Source of the DNA: Clarkia xantiana subsp. parviflora
Lineage: Eukaryota > Streptophyta > Magnoliopsida > Myrtales > Onagraceae
Direction of reading: 5' to 3'
Assembly (NCBI GenBank): GCA_036873135.1
Contig: JAPTYO010000003.1
Coordinates: 31,128,763 to 31,192,762 of the forward strand
Length of the DNA: 64,000 nt
The translations under genes and the position numbers were made by a program. Of the stretch, positions 24,219 to 36,018 are shown one piece after another. Under the pieces are notes generated by a model. It worked only from the letters and a program-made list of their open reading frames with translations, was not told the DNA's origin and made no database searches. Numbering within the stretch: the stretch's first letter is position 1; every line of letters starts with the position of its first letter.

Positions 24219-27200
24219 TTTTTTTTTTTTTTTTGGTTAAAGGATAATATTATTAAACACAGTAAACATTACAGAGAAACCACATCAAATACCCACGAAG
24301 GGATAAAATGTGCAGTCCAAGAACCAGAAAGACGACGATTAGCAGCCACTTTAACAGTTTTGTGAGCTACTTTAACAAAAGATCTACTGACAGCATGAAG
24401 AGACACAACAGAATTAAAACCCAGCAAACAACGGATATCCTGGATCACCCCAAACAAAGAGGGATTACAAGCAGTAGAAGCAGACATAATCTGATCTAAC
24501 AAGGTAGTTGAATCAGTAAACAGGAAGCGAGCCCCATCCACCAACTCTCTTGCCAATAGCAGTCCGGCCCTAACAGCAATACCCTCCGCCAAAAGTGGTG
24601 AATCCCCAACAAAAGAAGAAACAGAAACAGCTAAAATATGACCAGCACCGGAAAGAGCCACAGCCGCTCCATGCACAACGAAATTCCCCTCTCGTACAGC
24701 TCCATCACATAAAATAACAGTATCAGTCACAGCAATTTCTCTGGCAAGGTGGTTGCCTCTTGCATTTCGATGTCCTGTGTGATTACCTGTCTCGATTCCT
24801 CCGTTGGCTGTCACATCAAGATGAGCCAAATGGTTATCATGACAAGCATTGTTGATAAAGAACATTACAGACTCGGCAGTTGGTACTGATTGACGAAAAA
24901 TAACATCATTTCGCATCAGCCAAATGCCCCATAAAATAATACACTTATAAACAAGCAAATCACTTAGACACATAAAGCCTAGATAATTATTACAGTCATT
25001 AAAGAGCCACTCCCTAACATTGTTAAAATTTGTTTTCGATGGAATAATCCCTAACAGGGACGCGAACCAGACCCGTTGACTAAATTGGCACTTCCACATC
25101 AAATGATCCCAAGTCTCAAATGAAGAACGGCAAAGGGGGCAGATATGATTGATATAGGAAATTCTTCTTTGAAGATTGAGACCCAAAGGCAAACCCTCAT
25201 TGCTTCCACGCCAGATGAACATCCTAATCTTCGGAAGCAGTTTAATATTCCAAAACTTTTTCCAATAACTAGGATTAGCGATCGAGTAAGAAGTAGAAGA
25301 AGCTCCATCTCTCTTAGCAGAGAGAACTGATTTAATAAGGTGATAACCACGCTTGACGGAGTAGACACCATTTGTGGATGAAGACCAAAGAAACAAATCA
25401 TCTGTCAAACATAGGGAGAGGTATTTGTGAAATGTCTGAAATGAGTATCGGTGGAAGGATATGGAGCAACTCCTGTAAATTCCAATTTCTATTTTCAATG
25501 AATACAACCACCTTTGTCATGAGCATATCAGAAGGAACGGTAACCCAGTTGCAGAGTAGTCCCATGTTCGGAACCCAGTGATCAGTCCAAAAGTTTATTT
25601 TATGTCCATTTCCGACAAACCATCGAGCTCCCAGAAATAGAAAACGTCGGACCAAAAGCATAGACTTCCAAAGTGTTGAGTGATTAGAGCTGGGTTTAGC
25701 CGTGAAAAAAGACCTGTTTTTTAAATATTTAGCTCTCATACAAGTCACCCAAATAGGTTCTGGATCAGCGAAAAGACGGTATGCATGTTTTAACAGGAGT
25801 GCTAGATTGAAGGCGTGCATATCACGGAAACCCAAACCACCGGATTGTTTTGAATGACAGATTTTATCCCATGCTATCCAACAGATTCCACTTGACTCCA
25901 TGTTCGTATGCCACCAGAAACGTCGTTGAATCTTTTCCAGATTTGAAGTGACGTATTTAGGCAAACAGATCGAGGACATAGTATAGGTAGGAATTGAACT
26001 GGCTGTGGATTTGATGAGAATATCCCTTCCAGCTTGTGATAATAATTTAGTCATCCATCCTTTAATCCTCTTTGATACCCGGGAGATGAGTGTTTGACCT
26101 ATATCACGTTTCTGGGATGCCCAATTTAACGGTAAACCAAGATACAGTTCGTTTTCCTGCATAAGTGGAACATTTAGGAGATTGGAAAACAAAAGTTTGT
26201 CCTGATCAGAGACGTTAGGACTGAATGTAACCCCAAACTTTGAGTAATTGATGAGTTGACCAGATTCAAGTTGATAAGCTGTGAGGATTTCCAAAAGGGC
26301 TTCAATATTGTTGGAATTAGCTTCGAGAAACAGTAGACTGTCATTTGCAAAAAACATATGGTTTATTTCCGGAGAATGGTAGCTAATTTTTATGCCTTTG
26401 AGACGCCTATCTGATTGAGCTCTGGATAACTCCAGGGACAGTATTTGGGATATATGGATGAACATATATGGTGACAACGGGTCTCCCTGCCGGAGACCCC
26501 TAGAGAGAGTGAAACGCTCAGTTTTGTTGCCATTAAGTAGTACAGAAATGGATGAACTGGAAATACATTGCCAAATCCAGGTAATAAATTTGTCCGGGAA
26601 CGACATTCGTTGCATGACCCTCTCCAAGAAACCCCATTCCACTCGGTCATACGCTTTGCTCATATCAAGTTTTAGGGCGAGAAGGCCAACTTTTCCTGTA
26701 CGTCGCTGTTTTATGGTGTGGATCAGTTCATGTGCCAAGTGAGTATTGTCCGTGATAAGCCTCCCCAGGACAAAAGCCGTCTTAAATGGTGAGATGAGCT
26801 TCGGGAGAACTTTTCTGTTAGCCAATAATTTTGCAATTATTTTGTAAGTTGTATTGCACAAACCTATTGGCCTCCAATCGGAGAGACATTGAGGTTGATC
26901 CACCTTTGGAAGAAGGACAATGAAAGTGCTATTTAATTCCCTCAACATGATATTTGAAGAGAAAAACCCATGAAATGCCCGGGAGACCTCAGCAGAAACA
27001 GTCTCCCAATTGTGCTGAAAGAATCTAGGAGGGTAACCATCTGGCCCGGAGATTTATCCGGCCCCATTTGCAAAATTGCCGCTGTTATCTCTGTGTCCTT
27101 GATCCTAGTAGTGAGTGTACGTTGCCCAGCTTGTGATATGAACATGGAATTATGGTCCGGTAGTAAGAACGCCGGTGGAGGCGGTACCGCAGTGAAGAGT

Positions 27201-27490
27201 TCAATGAAATAATTTCTGACCATGGACTGAATAAGGACAGAATCAGTGATAACTGACTCATCATCGGAGATAATACGATCCAGACGATTGCGTTTTCTTC
27301 TTACTGCAGTATATGCATGGTAAAATTTTGTGTTTCTGTCTCAATCCAGAAGCCATTGCTGTCTGGACTTCTGCCTCCATAAGATTTCCTCCCGGCGTTG
27401 GAGTTCGTGAAGGTCACAGGTGAGAGTATCGATGAGAGTAGGATCGTCATCCAAACATTGAGCCCGATTCAGGTTATCGAGCGTAATAGA
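24219..27490 (-). pseudogene. 5'-truncated L1-type LINE with reverse transcriptase and RNase H, inactive
   Basis: Minus-strand frames near 27480-26942, 26948-25398 and 25507-24269 carry consecutive LINE domains. A piece upstream of the reverse transcriptase contains RNTKFYHAY. The reverse transcriptase follows with DWRPIGLCN, LDMSKAYDRVEW and GLRQGDPLSPY. A zinc-finger-like RVT segment contains CPLCRSSFETWDHLMWKC, and an RNase H-like C-terminus ends at 24269. The 3' end is a poly-A tail, seen as a T run at about 24219-24236. It is broken by a TGA before RNTKFYH near 27340, by frame changes near 26945-27040 and 25400-25430, and by Asn replacing a catalytic Asp in the FADD box (FAND). The endonuclease half is missing, the usual LINE 5' truncation. 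Confidence 0.9.
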
Positions 27491-28286
27491 TTTTTATACA
27501 CAGGGAAGTCTGGGACTACAATAGATTTTAATATTTTATTTAGGCGGGAGCAGCTGGACTTCAGTAACAGAATTTTCATTTCTCTCTTTCCCTAATTCCT
27601 CCGTTCTCTCAGCGCTCTGCTGATTTCGTCATGTCAGCGCAATTAATCACTCCATTGACGACGGCGGAAGAAAAGATGGCGATCTTGACAGCCGGAGGAA
27701 ACGGTGTCGCCGGCGGAAGCAACCCCGGCAGCGGTTCGTTGCTTCGGCAGATCAACACCCATCATCCTTAAGAAGGAAACGGGATCTTGGATTCCGGTCG
27801 CCCTAGGTACGTCTCTCATCTCTAACTCGTCAAGCAAGTTCTTTCAAATTTCAGTTGCTTTTCTTTCTACAAGAAAACTGATTCAATCGGATTGCCATAT
27901 AAATGGCATCTGTGTCGTCTTCAACCTGTTCTTGTTATATAATATCAACTTCACTGCACATAATCTGTTTGAAAAATACTTGCCACATCATCATATCTTC
28001 TAAGCTAATGTAGAACGTAACGTATCTAATTCATCTCGCAAGTTTCTTCCCCATGTTCATTCCCAATCGCCGCCTTCAACATCAAAATTCTGGCCGACTT
28101 CACCACCATAATCGTCCTCTTTACATACGACTTAGTGAAAATGGTGAGTTTCATCTAGGAATGAGTATCTGCTACTCCGGTTAGCTGTTATTGGCCCAGT
28201 TAGCACACATCATGCTCCCTAGGTATTTTTAGTATCTAACCAGTATTAAATAAATTCATACTAAATATTTTTAGATTATATTTATA
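27491..28286. other. Unassigned stretch, possible gene fragment
   Basis: A GC-richer segment at 27590-27810 has a 46-codon frame from ATG 27631 and a GTACGT donor-like site near 27807, so it may be a captured or decayed first exon. I do not recognise the peptide in any frame, and no downstream exon joins it convincingly. Confidence 0.25.
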
Positions 28287-28316
28287 CTAGCCACTAACCC
28301 CGCGAACCGCACGGGA
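28287..28316 (-). mobile_element. Probable Helitron 3' terminus
   Basis: On the minus strand the sequence reads CCCGTGCGGTTCGCGGGG, an imperfect GC hairpin, then TTAGTGG and CTAG followed by T. Plant Helitrons end in a short GC hairpin about 10 bases before CTRR and insert between A and T. The element would extend rightward in this window, but no convincing 5' TC end was found. Confidence 0.45.
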
Positions 28317-28514
28317 AAAAATACAAAAAATATTAAAATAACAATAATTATCTTAATTTATCGAATATGCAAACTTATTTCAAAATTTTAATATATTTTG
28401 TTGGGTAGAAATTAATACTTATAATAATACATTAGTTTAATTAAAGTATTTAATACTCTAATCAAACAATTCTTCCTTAAAAAAATCTACTTTAAACAAA
28501 TGGTTAAACCCCTT

Positions 28515-28755
28515 AAAGAGGGATTCAGATCATCTGCCTCACTTTTCATGCCCCATATCGCGCCTCACTGTTAAGATCTTGACATATGTACTTAGATTTA
28601 ATATTTTTCTTCTAAGGTTCATCAATCCCAATAAGGTTTTAGAAAAAAAAAAACTACAAAATTAACTACATTACATGTGTCAAGATATTAATGGTGAGGC
28701 ACGATCTAAGGTATTTAGATTGATATGGGGTATGGAGATCTGGATCCTATATAAG
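28515..28755. repeat. Inverted-repeat MITE-like element
   Basis: Two arms of about 80 bp face each other. The left arm (AGGGATTCAGATC, CCCCATATC, GCCTCAC, ATCTTGACATATGT) is matched in reverse by the right arm (ACATGTGTCAAGAT, GTGAGGC, GATATGGGG, GATCTGGATCCT). A poly-A stretch separates them. No clear target duplication was found. Confidence 0.55.
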
Positions 28756-30397
28756 TGATTAAATTTATATATTGAAGAAATATATAGATGTTATAATAAC
28801 GTCGTCATTTTAATGGTAAATGGTATCTACTATATAGTGGCCAAAAAATGGTAAACGGTAGAAATTGTGAGTCCAAATTTAATGGTGTCTATATACTTAT
28901 TAAAATGGACCGATGGTATAATTTTTTTTTTTATTTTTTATATTAGTGTCTTACTATTTGTCATTTAATTGTATAAATTTATTATTATCTATATATACAG
29001 TGATGACGTGGCGGCCTATGGTCTTCCGCAGCCAAACTGTATAAATTTATTATTTAAATGGAAAATTTTAATTATTAGTTTCTTTATTTTATGTAGAGAC
29101 TAAAATAGGAGATAAAAAAAAATTTTAATTTAAAATCAATCAATATTTTGTATCTAAATTTATACATTTTCAATTAAATGTCAATTAATAAGCTAGACAT
29201 AAACTTAGTTAAAACTTAATATATAACCCTAAAGACGTTATGCATGTAATATTAAATAACTATTCTAAAACCTCAATTAAGAGTTCAAGTTTTTCTAATT
29301 ACCGTTCATGTCGTATGACCGTATAAGTGAACTCCATGGGTAATGCTCCATTAACTTCCCCGCGAAAGCTCATTTATATTATCCATATTTGATATGGTCC
29401 TATGGATGTGTAGAGCAAGTGAAGATACATACCACATTAGTTGGAGAACATTCTTGCGATGGTATCACCATGTTGTATTCTAGGCTAGCTAATTTTAGCA
29501 TAATTATGTCCATGCGTATGGCTCCTCTATGTAGACTTCATTAACCATCAAGCCTCCAAATAACGGCCAAACGGAGTTCGATCGATACATCGGGATGCCA
29601 TCTTTTGAGTTCTTGGAAGGATATCGAATCATCGGTGATTAAGAAGTAAGAAGTGCATATCTGAGTTAAAACATATATATTAACGAAAAACTTAAGCTGA
29701 AAGTGAACGTACCTACATATTTATATATTATTATTTTTACTCAATATACGTAAACTCGATTTAACATTTTCTTATAAATAAATTATATATGATTTATATA
29801 TGACTCAATATACATAATCATGCATAATTGACGACTAGAATTTTAAGTTTTAAAAATGTTTGAAAATATTAGGGGTTGTTTTGCAATTCATGCTTACAAT
29901 CAATTATGCGACATTTCTAGACATGGTTTCTAGGCACTTTCAATCAGCATAGCATGTCTATCCTATTGCGCAATACATATATTTAAATCCCAGAGCTAAG
30001 TGCTCGCAATTAATATCCAGCTAGCTTGACTGAGTAAAGATGACAGTTCTAATATATATGTAGCAGAAAGTAAACAATTGCAAACCAGCCCATTAATTTA
30101 ATCCAGTCCCAAAAACATGCATATCCGAGATCCATCCCCGTAATCGAAACTAGGTATTAGGGTTTTAACCGAAAAACGTGTTAAAACGCAAACCCTAAGA
30201 GCACTGTTTAGGCTAGATTTAAAGTTCGAAAAACATTTTAGATTTAAAATTTGACATCCTATTTTATTGAGCATTTTAAAATTTCCGAGAAATAAAAAAA
30301 AAAACTGTTTCGGTCAATTTAAAATCCGGTTCAAGTCAGTCCGATTTTAAAAATCTGGTTTGGTCCAAAACGGTTCAATAAAATAGGATTGTGGTTC
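28756..30397. other. AT-rich intergenic region
   Basis: No supported gene or repeat structure. Open frames are short and AT-rich. Confidence 0.5.
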
Positions 30398-30856
30398 TAG
30401 GGGTGAAAACATGTCACGAGTAATCCGTGACCCGCGGGGCCCCGCCCCGATTTTGACCCGTTGACTCACCATCCGTGACCCGAGGGGCGGGTACGATTTT
30501 GGGGTCGTCCAGCCCCGTTGACCCGCCCCGCCCCGTATGTGGATAATTTATATATATATTACACGTATTTATATAAAACTATATAGGTAATATAATACAT
30601 AGTTAAAATAATTAGGATTTGTGACTTGTATTTGGATTTGAAGTTAAATTTAATATTTGTGATTTATATTTTAAATTGAATTTGTATATGGTAAATATAG
30701 AATTTAAGGTTTAAATTGCTAATAATATATTATGTACCACTAATAGGTGACCCGCCCCGCGAACTGTGTGGGGGCGGGACGGGTCGACCATCTCGACCCG
30801 CAGGGCGGGTACGGGGCAAGCGATACCCGCCCCGACCCGCCCCGTTGACAACCCTA
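30398..30856 (+). mobile_element. hAT-type MITE, copy in plus orientation
   Basis: This 459-bp copy is the reverse-oriented relative of the MITE at 42801-43268. It starts TAGGGGTGAAAACATGTCAC and ends CCCCGTTGACAACCCTA. Its ends are rich in GACCCGCCCCG units and its centre is AT-rich, containing TGTACCACTAATAGGTGACC. No matching 8-bp flanks are visible, so it is probably older. Confidence 0.7.
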
Positions 30857-31019
30857 CAGCTCCATTGTATTAACAGAGAAGTATAATAATAATAATAATA
30901 TAATATTCGTTCTTTGATCTATTTGCCACAAAAATAAACAAAAATTACAATAGAGTTAATGCGATAATAATACTTGTATCGACGGTCGACCCCTTCCTTA
31001 TATGCGATATTAACCCTAT

Positions 31020-34000
31020 CTAGTTGGAATTTTCTTGTGCAAGTCTCTCGTTTAACATACGAACACCCATATACCTTCCAAGCATCATGACCGTGGCTTG
31101 AGGGTTAGTCCCCGGAGAGTAGTTAAAAGTCGAGCCATCGATAACCCTAAGTGCATCGATCCCGAGCACCTTATAGTCCCGATCCACGACCCTCCCGACT
31201 TGGCACCCGCCATGGTAATGCCAAATCGTCATCACCGAGTCCTTACAGTACTGCTCAACTGAGGTCGTCGAATTAGTGTGCTTTGGCAACAAATTCACCG
31301 GTGCGCCCAAAGTCATGTTAAGCAACTCCTGTTATTATGGAATAAATATATTAACATTCCTAATATAAATTAATCAGAAGATAATAAAAATATATTTATT
31401 CTCTAATACCTGCATTGAGAAGTAGTCGTACGTGAAGTTCACGAACGATCGGGACTCGATGATCCTCTCGATCGTCGAGATGCCCTGAACGCATCTTCGG
31501 AGGTCCTCTGGGTCCTGGAAGTAGTTGAATGTGACCGATGGGTTGTCGTTAGGGCTTCGGGTGCGGAGCTCGAGGTGGCCGGTTGAGATCGGGCCCATGA
31601 TTTTTTCGAGGATGAAGCCGCCTCGGAAGGCCGCATCGTCGAGGGTTTTCATGGCTTCCATGGCCTTTGCGATGGCTTCCGGCGTCCTTTCTTTTGGCGG
31701 CACGGTCGACAGCTGCCCAATCTGTGTATATTCAAAACAATTTTTTGCAACAACATTTTTTTTTTGTAAGAAATCGGCTAATAGTGTCGACCATTAAGAT
31801 GAGCAAAAAAAACAGTTTGGCCCGGACCAGACAGGAACTGGTCCGGAAACAGACCATTTTGAACTGGTTCAGTCCGTACCAGTTCCAAACAACCCATGTC
31901 TAAATGGAGTGAACAAATCCAAAGTATATTTATGTGGAACCGGTTCTATTATGGATTGGAAATTGCTTTGAACTGGATTGGAACATATTTTTTTTCTTTC
32001 TAAATAGTGTAAACTTCATAAAAACGGTTCTACGGTTCCAGACCGGTTCCAAACAGACCAATTTGAAACAATAAACAAGTAAACAACTCTGTCCCGGCCG
32101 GATTGGTTTTATGCCCAACCCTATCGACCATAAATTCATCTCGTTACGTAAAATTCTAACAACAGTAACTAATCGTTAAAATTAATCATTTGCTAAAAGT
32201 TTCTCATTTAGTTAGAAGTTCCCTAAGAAGTATATGAAATGGCACATCACCTTAGGAGAGAACATGCCATAGTCTCTCGGAGAGTTGCCGTTGGCGAAGT
32301 CCTCACCGCTAGCAGCTTCGATATAGCTTCCGAACTGCGTTATCCCGACAACCTGAATAAGCGACACCTCAACCGGGCTCGGGGAAGGTACGTAAATCGC
32401 ATTCATGGGGTTGTCAGACATGCCCTGACCAACCATAGGTTGGTCCAAGACAACCGATATGTTGTGTTCTGCTAAGTGTGCCGCGGGGCCCACACCGCTC
32501 AACATTAGCAGTTGCGGGCTCCCTAACGCTCCCGTCGAAATGATGACCTCGTTCATCGAACCAGGCCTCAGGTAGGCTCGGTGGTTAACCCCGTTCACAT
32601 CTCTGAACACCACTCCGTGCGCTATCGGTCTCGGATACCCTATAAAAAGTAAGGGTTAAGAACACAGGAAGGGCCTGAATTTTGGCCCATGTTGACGGGA
32701 GAGGTCTGAATGTTCAAATGTTAATATTAAGGGTCTGAATTTTAAACTTTGTTGATATAAGAGGTCTCCGTCAATTTTTACCGTTAAAACTAACGGAATT
32801 TGATCACATGCTTGGCATATGACCGAAACTAAACTTAAATCCCAAAAATGCCCTCCGACCAAAGTGTGCCCCTCACATGCTTGACCTGAAAAGACGAAAA
32901 TGCCCTTAAAGCCACCATGGCTCCGGCAACCGCCACCGGGCTCCGGCGACCACCACCCCGGCTCCGGCGACCACCACCCAACTCCGGTGACCTCCACCAC
33001 GGCTCCGGTTAGACCCAAATCGGAGCTACCGGCCCCGATTGGCTCGATCGGAGCCACAGAGCTCCAGATCGGAGCTCTATGGCTCCGGTCGGGGCCACAG
33101 AGCTCCGATGAGAGCTTTGTGGCTCCGATCAGAGCTTTTTTAGCTCCGATCGGGCCAATCGGGGTCGGTAGCTCCGATTTGGGCCCAACCGGAGCCGTGG
33201 TGGCGGTCGCCGGAGTTGGGTGGTGGTCGCCGGAGCTGGGTGGTGGTCGCCGGGTGGTCGTTGCCGGAGTCGGGGTGGCGGTGGCCGGAGCCGTGGTGGC
33301 TTTAAGGGCATAATTAGTGGGCATGGGTATTTTAGACATTTCATATTTCATTAATTAAACTGCTAAATTGTTACAATAATTGCAAAGGGGTAATTCTGAC
33401 ATTTCACGTGGTTCTGTTAAATTTAACAGAAAATTTGGACGGAAAACCGAAAAACAACAAACATGATAATTCAGACCCTTAATATCAACATTTGAACATT
33501 CAGACCTCTCCCGTCAACATGTGTCATTATTCAGACCCTTCTTGTGTTCTTAACCCAAAAAGTAATTGTCGGTTTCAAGTAAAAAAGTGTGAAATTTCAA
33601 ATAGACTACTTAACCAACTGTTCTAAAATCTAAATGTCATATGTAAAAATTATAACGAATATTATGCGGGAATTTGGTATTCGATAGACCACTCCGTGCA
33701 CTATCGGTCTCGGATACCCTATAAAAATAATCGACGATTCGAGTAAAAAAAAGTCAATTCGTAACTGTGAAATTTCAGACTGACTACTTGTTCAACTGTT
33801 CAAATATTGAATATTATGCGGGAATTTAGTGTAATCTTACTGTTAGTACCGAACAATATTCGGTGCACAGGAGCGTATAGAAGGACGGTGACTCCAGCGG
33901 GATTCGCATACTGTAAGAGATCGGCAGCTGTGTGTCTGTGACCCGACTGATCGAAGATCGAGCCGCCGACTTTGGTGCCGTAAATATGATCGTAGGTGAA

Positions 34001-35104
34001 TCCATTGAACGGACCGATCCCGACCTCCAATAAACCGTCCCTGACGGCCGACTGCCACTGCCGCATCGGCGGCTGAAACGCTACTTTGTTCTCCACCCAC
34101 ACATATGATTCATTCACCAAACTCCCCTCCCATCCCACCTCACTAAATTTCAAAAACACGAACCATATAGTTAAAAATTGAAATAATTAGACTCTGAAAA
34201 TTCCTAAATTTACATGGTATTAAGTAGGGTTGTATATGGAACCGGGTCGGATTCGGAACTGTTTTAAACATTTTCAGTTCAGACAATTTTTTTTGTTATG
34301 GTTTAGTGTAGCGAAAACTGGTCGGCTTGTAACCGATTTTGGACAGGTTCCGAACTGTTTTCTTAAAAAAGTTACGGTTCGGTTCTGAATAAATCCAGAA
34401 CCGATCTGGTCTGTTTTATTTTTTTAAAAAAAATCATTGAATTTAAAAAAAGAAAACAAAAAACCAGTCAAAAATCAGTTTCAATCCAGTCCAAAACCAG
34501 TTTCGTCCAGAACAGAATTGGTTCCACAGAAGTATAGTAACGGATCTGGGACTGATTCACTCCTATAACTTGTATGTTTGGAACTAGTCCGAACTACCTG
34601 ACCATTTTTTCCCAACCCTAGTATTCGGAACCGTTATCTTGTAGTGTTTACGCACCTCACGTAGTACGGAGACGCGCGTGTGTAGAACCCGGCATTGAGA
34701 CAGCTTCCGCCACCCAAGACACGAGCACGCGCGTTAATGACACCGTCCTCTGAGACGAACCTCTGTGAAGGAGACGTTGGAGTGGGGTCCGCCATAGGTG
34801 CCCCGAATAGCGCTAAATCGGAGATATTAGGGTTTCCATACGGCGATCCGCCCCGTTCAAGTAGGAGCACCGAGAAATTCTGCGAAAGAGTAGCCGCTAA
34901 AGGACACCCCGCCGTTCCACCACCAACTATGATGTAATCGTAGTACGATACCGAAGGTGCTGACGTGGCGTCACGGACAAAGTCGTACTCGTAGTTATTT
35001 TCGGCGGCGGCGCATAAGCGGAGCGGTGCGAGTAGAAACCCTAGAAACGTCGCCGTTGCAGTGATGAGGAATGTGGAGAACACGGCACGACAATAGTAAT
35101 CCAT
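31020..35104 (-). CDS. HOTHEAD-like FAD-dependent GMC oxidoreductase
   Basis: Five minus-strand exons, 35104-34656, 34142-33850, 32639-32251, 31721-31410 and 31328-31020, join in phase to 583 residues, close to Arabidopsis HOTHEAD (about 594). A hydrophobic signal peptide covers residues 1-33, so the protein probably enters the secretory pathway. The FAD-binding motif DYIIVGGGTAGCPLA lies at about 56-70. The family blocks ARVLGGGSCLNAGFY and GALGSPQLLMLSGVGP follow. The C-terminal catalytic region has TIWHYHGGC (His about 518) and GTNPQATVMMLGRYMG (Asn about 556). The family acts on alcohols, in HOTHEAD probably long-chain omega-hydroxy fatty acids for cutin; the exact substrate here is unknown. 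Introns 1, 2 and 3 each contain a DNA transposon, yet all splice sites remain intact. Confidence 0.93.
31795..32123. mobile_element. hAT-type MITE in intron 3 of the GMC gene
   Basis: A 329-bp element is flanked by an exact 8-bp direct repeat, TCGACCAT, at 31787-31794 and 32124-32131. Its left end, TAAGATGAGCA, and its right end, read on the minus strand as TAGGGTTGGGCA, are an imperfect inverted pair. The body is made of GGAACCGGTTC-like motifs, shared with the MITE in intron 1. Confidence 0.8.
32653..33556. mobile_element. Mutator-like element in intron 2 of the GMC gene
   Basis: A 904-bp element with long terminal inverted repeats: the left end starts GGGTTAAGAACACAGGAAGG and the right end, on the minus strand, starts GGGTTAAGAACACAAGAAGG. 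Similarity continues for about 100 bp, and the exact 9-bp repeat AAAAAGTAA flanks it (32644-32652 and 33557-33565). Nine-base duplications are the Mutator hallmark. The GC-rich core is itself a palindrome of CACCACCCCGGCTCCGGCGA-like and GAGCTCCGATC-like units. No transposase is present. Long open frames in the core follow from the repeats and are not genes. Confidence 0.9.
33566..33836 (-). repeat. Tandem duplication of an exon 3/intron 2 border
   Basis: The sequence at 33688-33836, from ACCACTCCGTGCACTATCGG through ATTATGCGGGAATTTAGTG, is a second copy of the exon 3 start plus intron, whose first copy runs from about 32610 through the Mutator-like insertion to about 33680. The duplicate carries a full extra acceptor (TTATAG on the minus strand, exon edge at 33718) and about 30 bases of exon 3. 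It has no downstream donor of its own. Confidence 0.8.
34225..34620. mobile_element. hAT-type MITE in intron 1 of the GMC gene
   Basis: A 396-bp element starts TAGGGTTGTATATGGAACCG and ends CCCAACCCTA. It is flanked by the near-identical 8-mers GTATTAAG (34217-34224) and GTATTCGG (34621-34628), six of eight agreeing. The body is rich in GAACCGG/CCGGTTC motifs, as in the intron 3 element, so both probably belong to one family. Confidence 0.65.
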
Positions 35105-35176
35105 GTTTTGTGTATTTGTTGTGGGATTGTCTTGTTTGGTGTTTGGTATTTGTGGTATGTTCTGGCTTTGTAGAGC

Positions 35177-35195
35177 ATATATATATATATATAAA
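35177..35195 (-). promoter_or_regulatory. TATA-rich core promoter of the GMC gene
   Basis: A run of alternating T and A ending in ATTTATATATAT on the minus strand lies about 75-90 bp upstream of the start codon at 35104. It fits a TATA box with a short leader, but as a simple repeat it could be incidental. Confidence 0.45.
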
Positions 35196-35434
35196 TGTAT
35201 GTATATTTATTGAAGGATGGTAATGTGTATGTGACGTGGATTTAGTGAAGCTAGCAATGTGGACGGGTTGGGTGCAAAGATCTCCTTCGTGACTTTTTTC
35301 GGGTGTATGAAATGCGTGTTAAAGAATCTCTCCAAGAGCCAAAGGTGATAAAGTAAACTACCTCGATATATTATCTATTAACTACCTCGTCCATATAACA
35401 AGTTAATCAACAAAAAAGAAATCCAATGTTCCTA

Positions 35435-36018
35435 TGTTTTGTCCTGAACCGCTGGATGCAATGGTCTTGACGAATCTTCAAGTTATCACTGTGTCGGGTT
35501 CTTCCTCTTGCGCTTTTTACTTCACGCCTTGTCGTCCGGACCTGCACGCAGAGCAGTAACCAGCACGAAGAGGGAGTGGTACCGGTTGAGCCCTCTCCGA
35601 TGCTAAAATGAGAATTCTAGAGAGAGAAAGCTAGAGAGAAGTCAGAGCTTCTAAGCCAATCTCAAGTGAAATTACCCTCAAATGAATGGCCTAGGTCCCC
35701 TATTTATAGGCAACCTTAGAACCGATCCCGATTTTTGAGCGGTTTGACGCCGGTTTTAAGGAAAACGTGAACCGTCGTCTGGTTTGATCAATGTTGGCTA
35801 TTGGAAAATTCTAACTTTGTGTGGTGACACAAATGGAACACGCGCGCTGCAGACGACGACGACTCGGATCACGTCGGATTCGGGCGATCCCGACGTATTC
35901 CGGGTCGTCCGGACCGTTTTGAACCCCGGGGATGTGTTTTCGAACCGTTTATGTGATTTTGACGTGTTTACGAAGTCTGGAATGTAAATATGAACCCGAA
36001 TTGGGCGAATATCCATCA
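35435..36018 (-). mobile_element. LTR of a second, older Tat-type gypsy element (3' LTR, minus orientation)
   Basis: This 584-bp stretch is laid out like the LTRs at 45905 and 56050. It starts TGTTTTGTCC; near 35610-35665 it has AGAGAGAAAGCTAGAGAGAA and GTCAGAGCTTCTAAG; near 35700 it has CCTATTTATAGGC; and it ends ATATCCATCA. Directly right comes TTTGCCCCCGAG, a polypurine tract on the minus strand, so this is the 3' LTR of an element whose body lay to the right. Confidence 0.75.

Noticed and set aside
24269..25507. Reading the LINE as an expressed host RNase H gene
   Set aside because: The frame is continuous with a zinc-finger-like RVT segment and a broken reverse transcriptase, and ends at a poly-A tail.
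27704..28003. 99-codon plus-strand frame after the LINE
   Set aside because: No recognisable family, and the upstream frame is closed by stops; mentioned only as an unassigned stretch.
32656..33351. Long Pro/Thr-rich frames on both strands in GMC intron 2
   Set aside because: They fall inside the Mutator-like element and come from its palindromic GC-rich repeats; opposite strands give near-identical frames.
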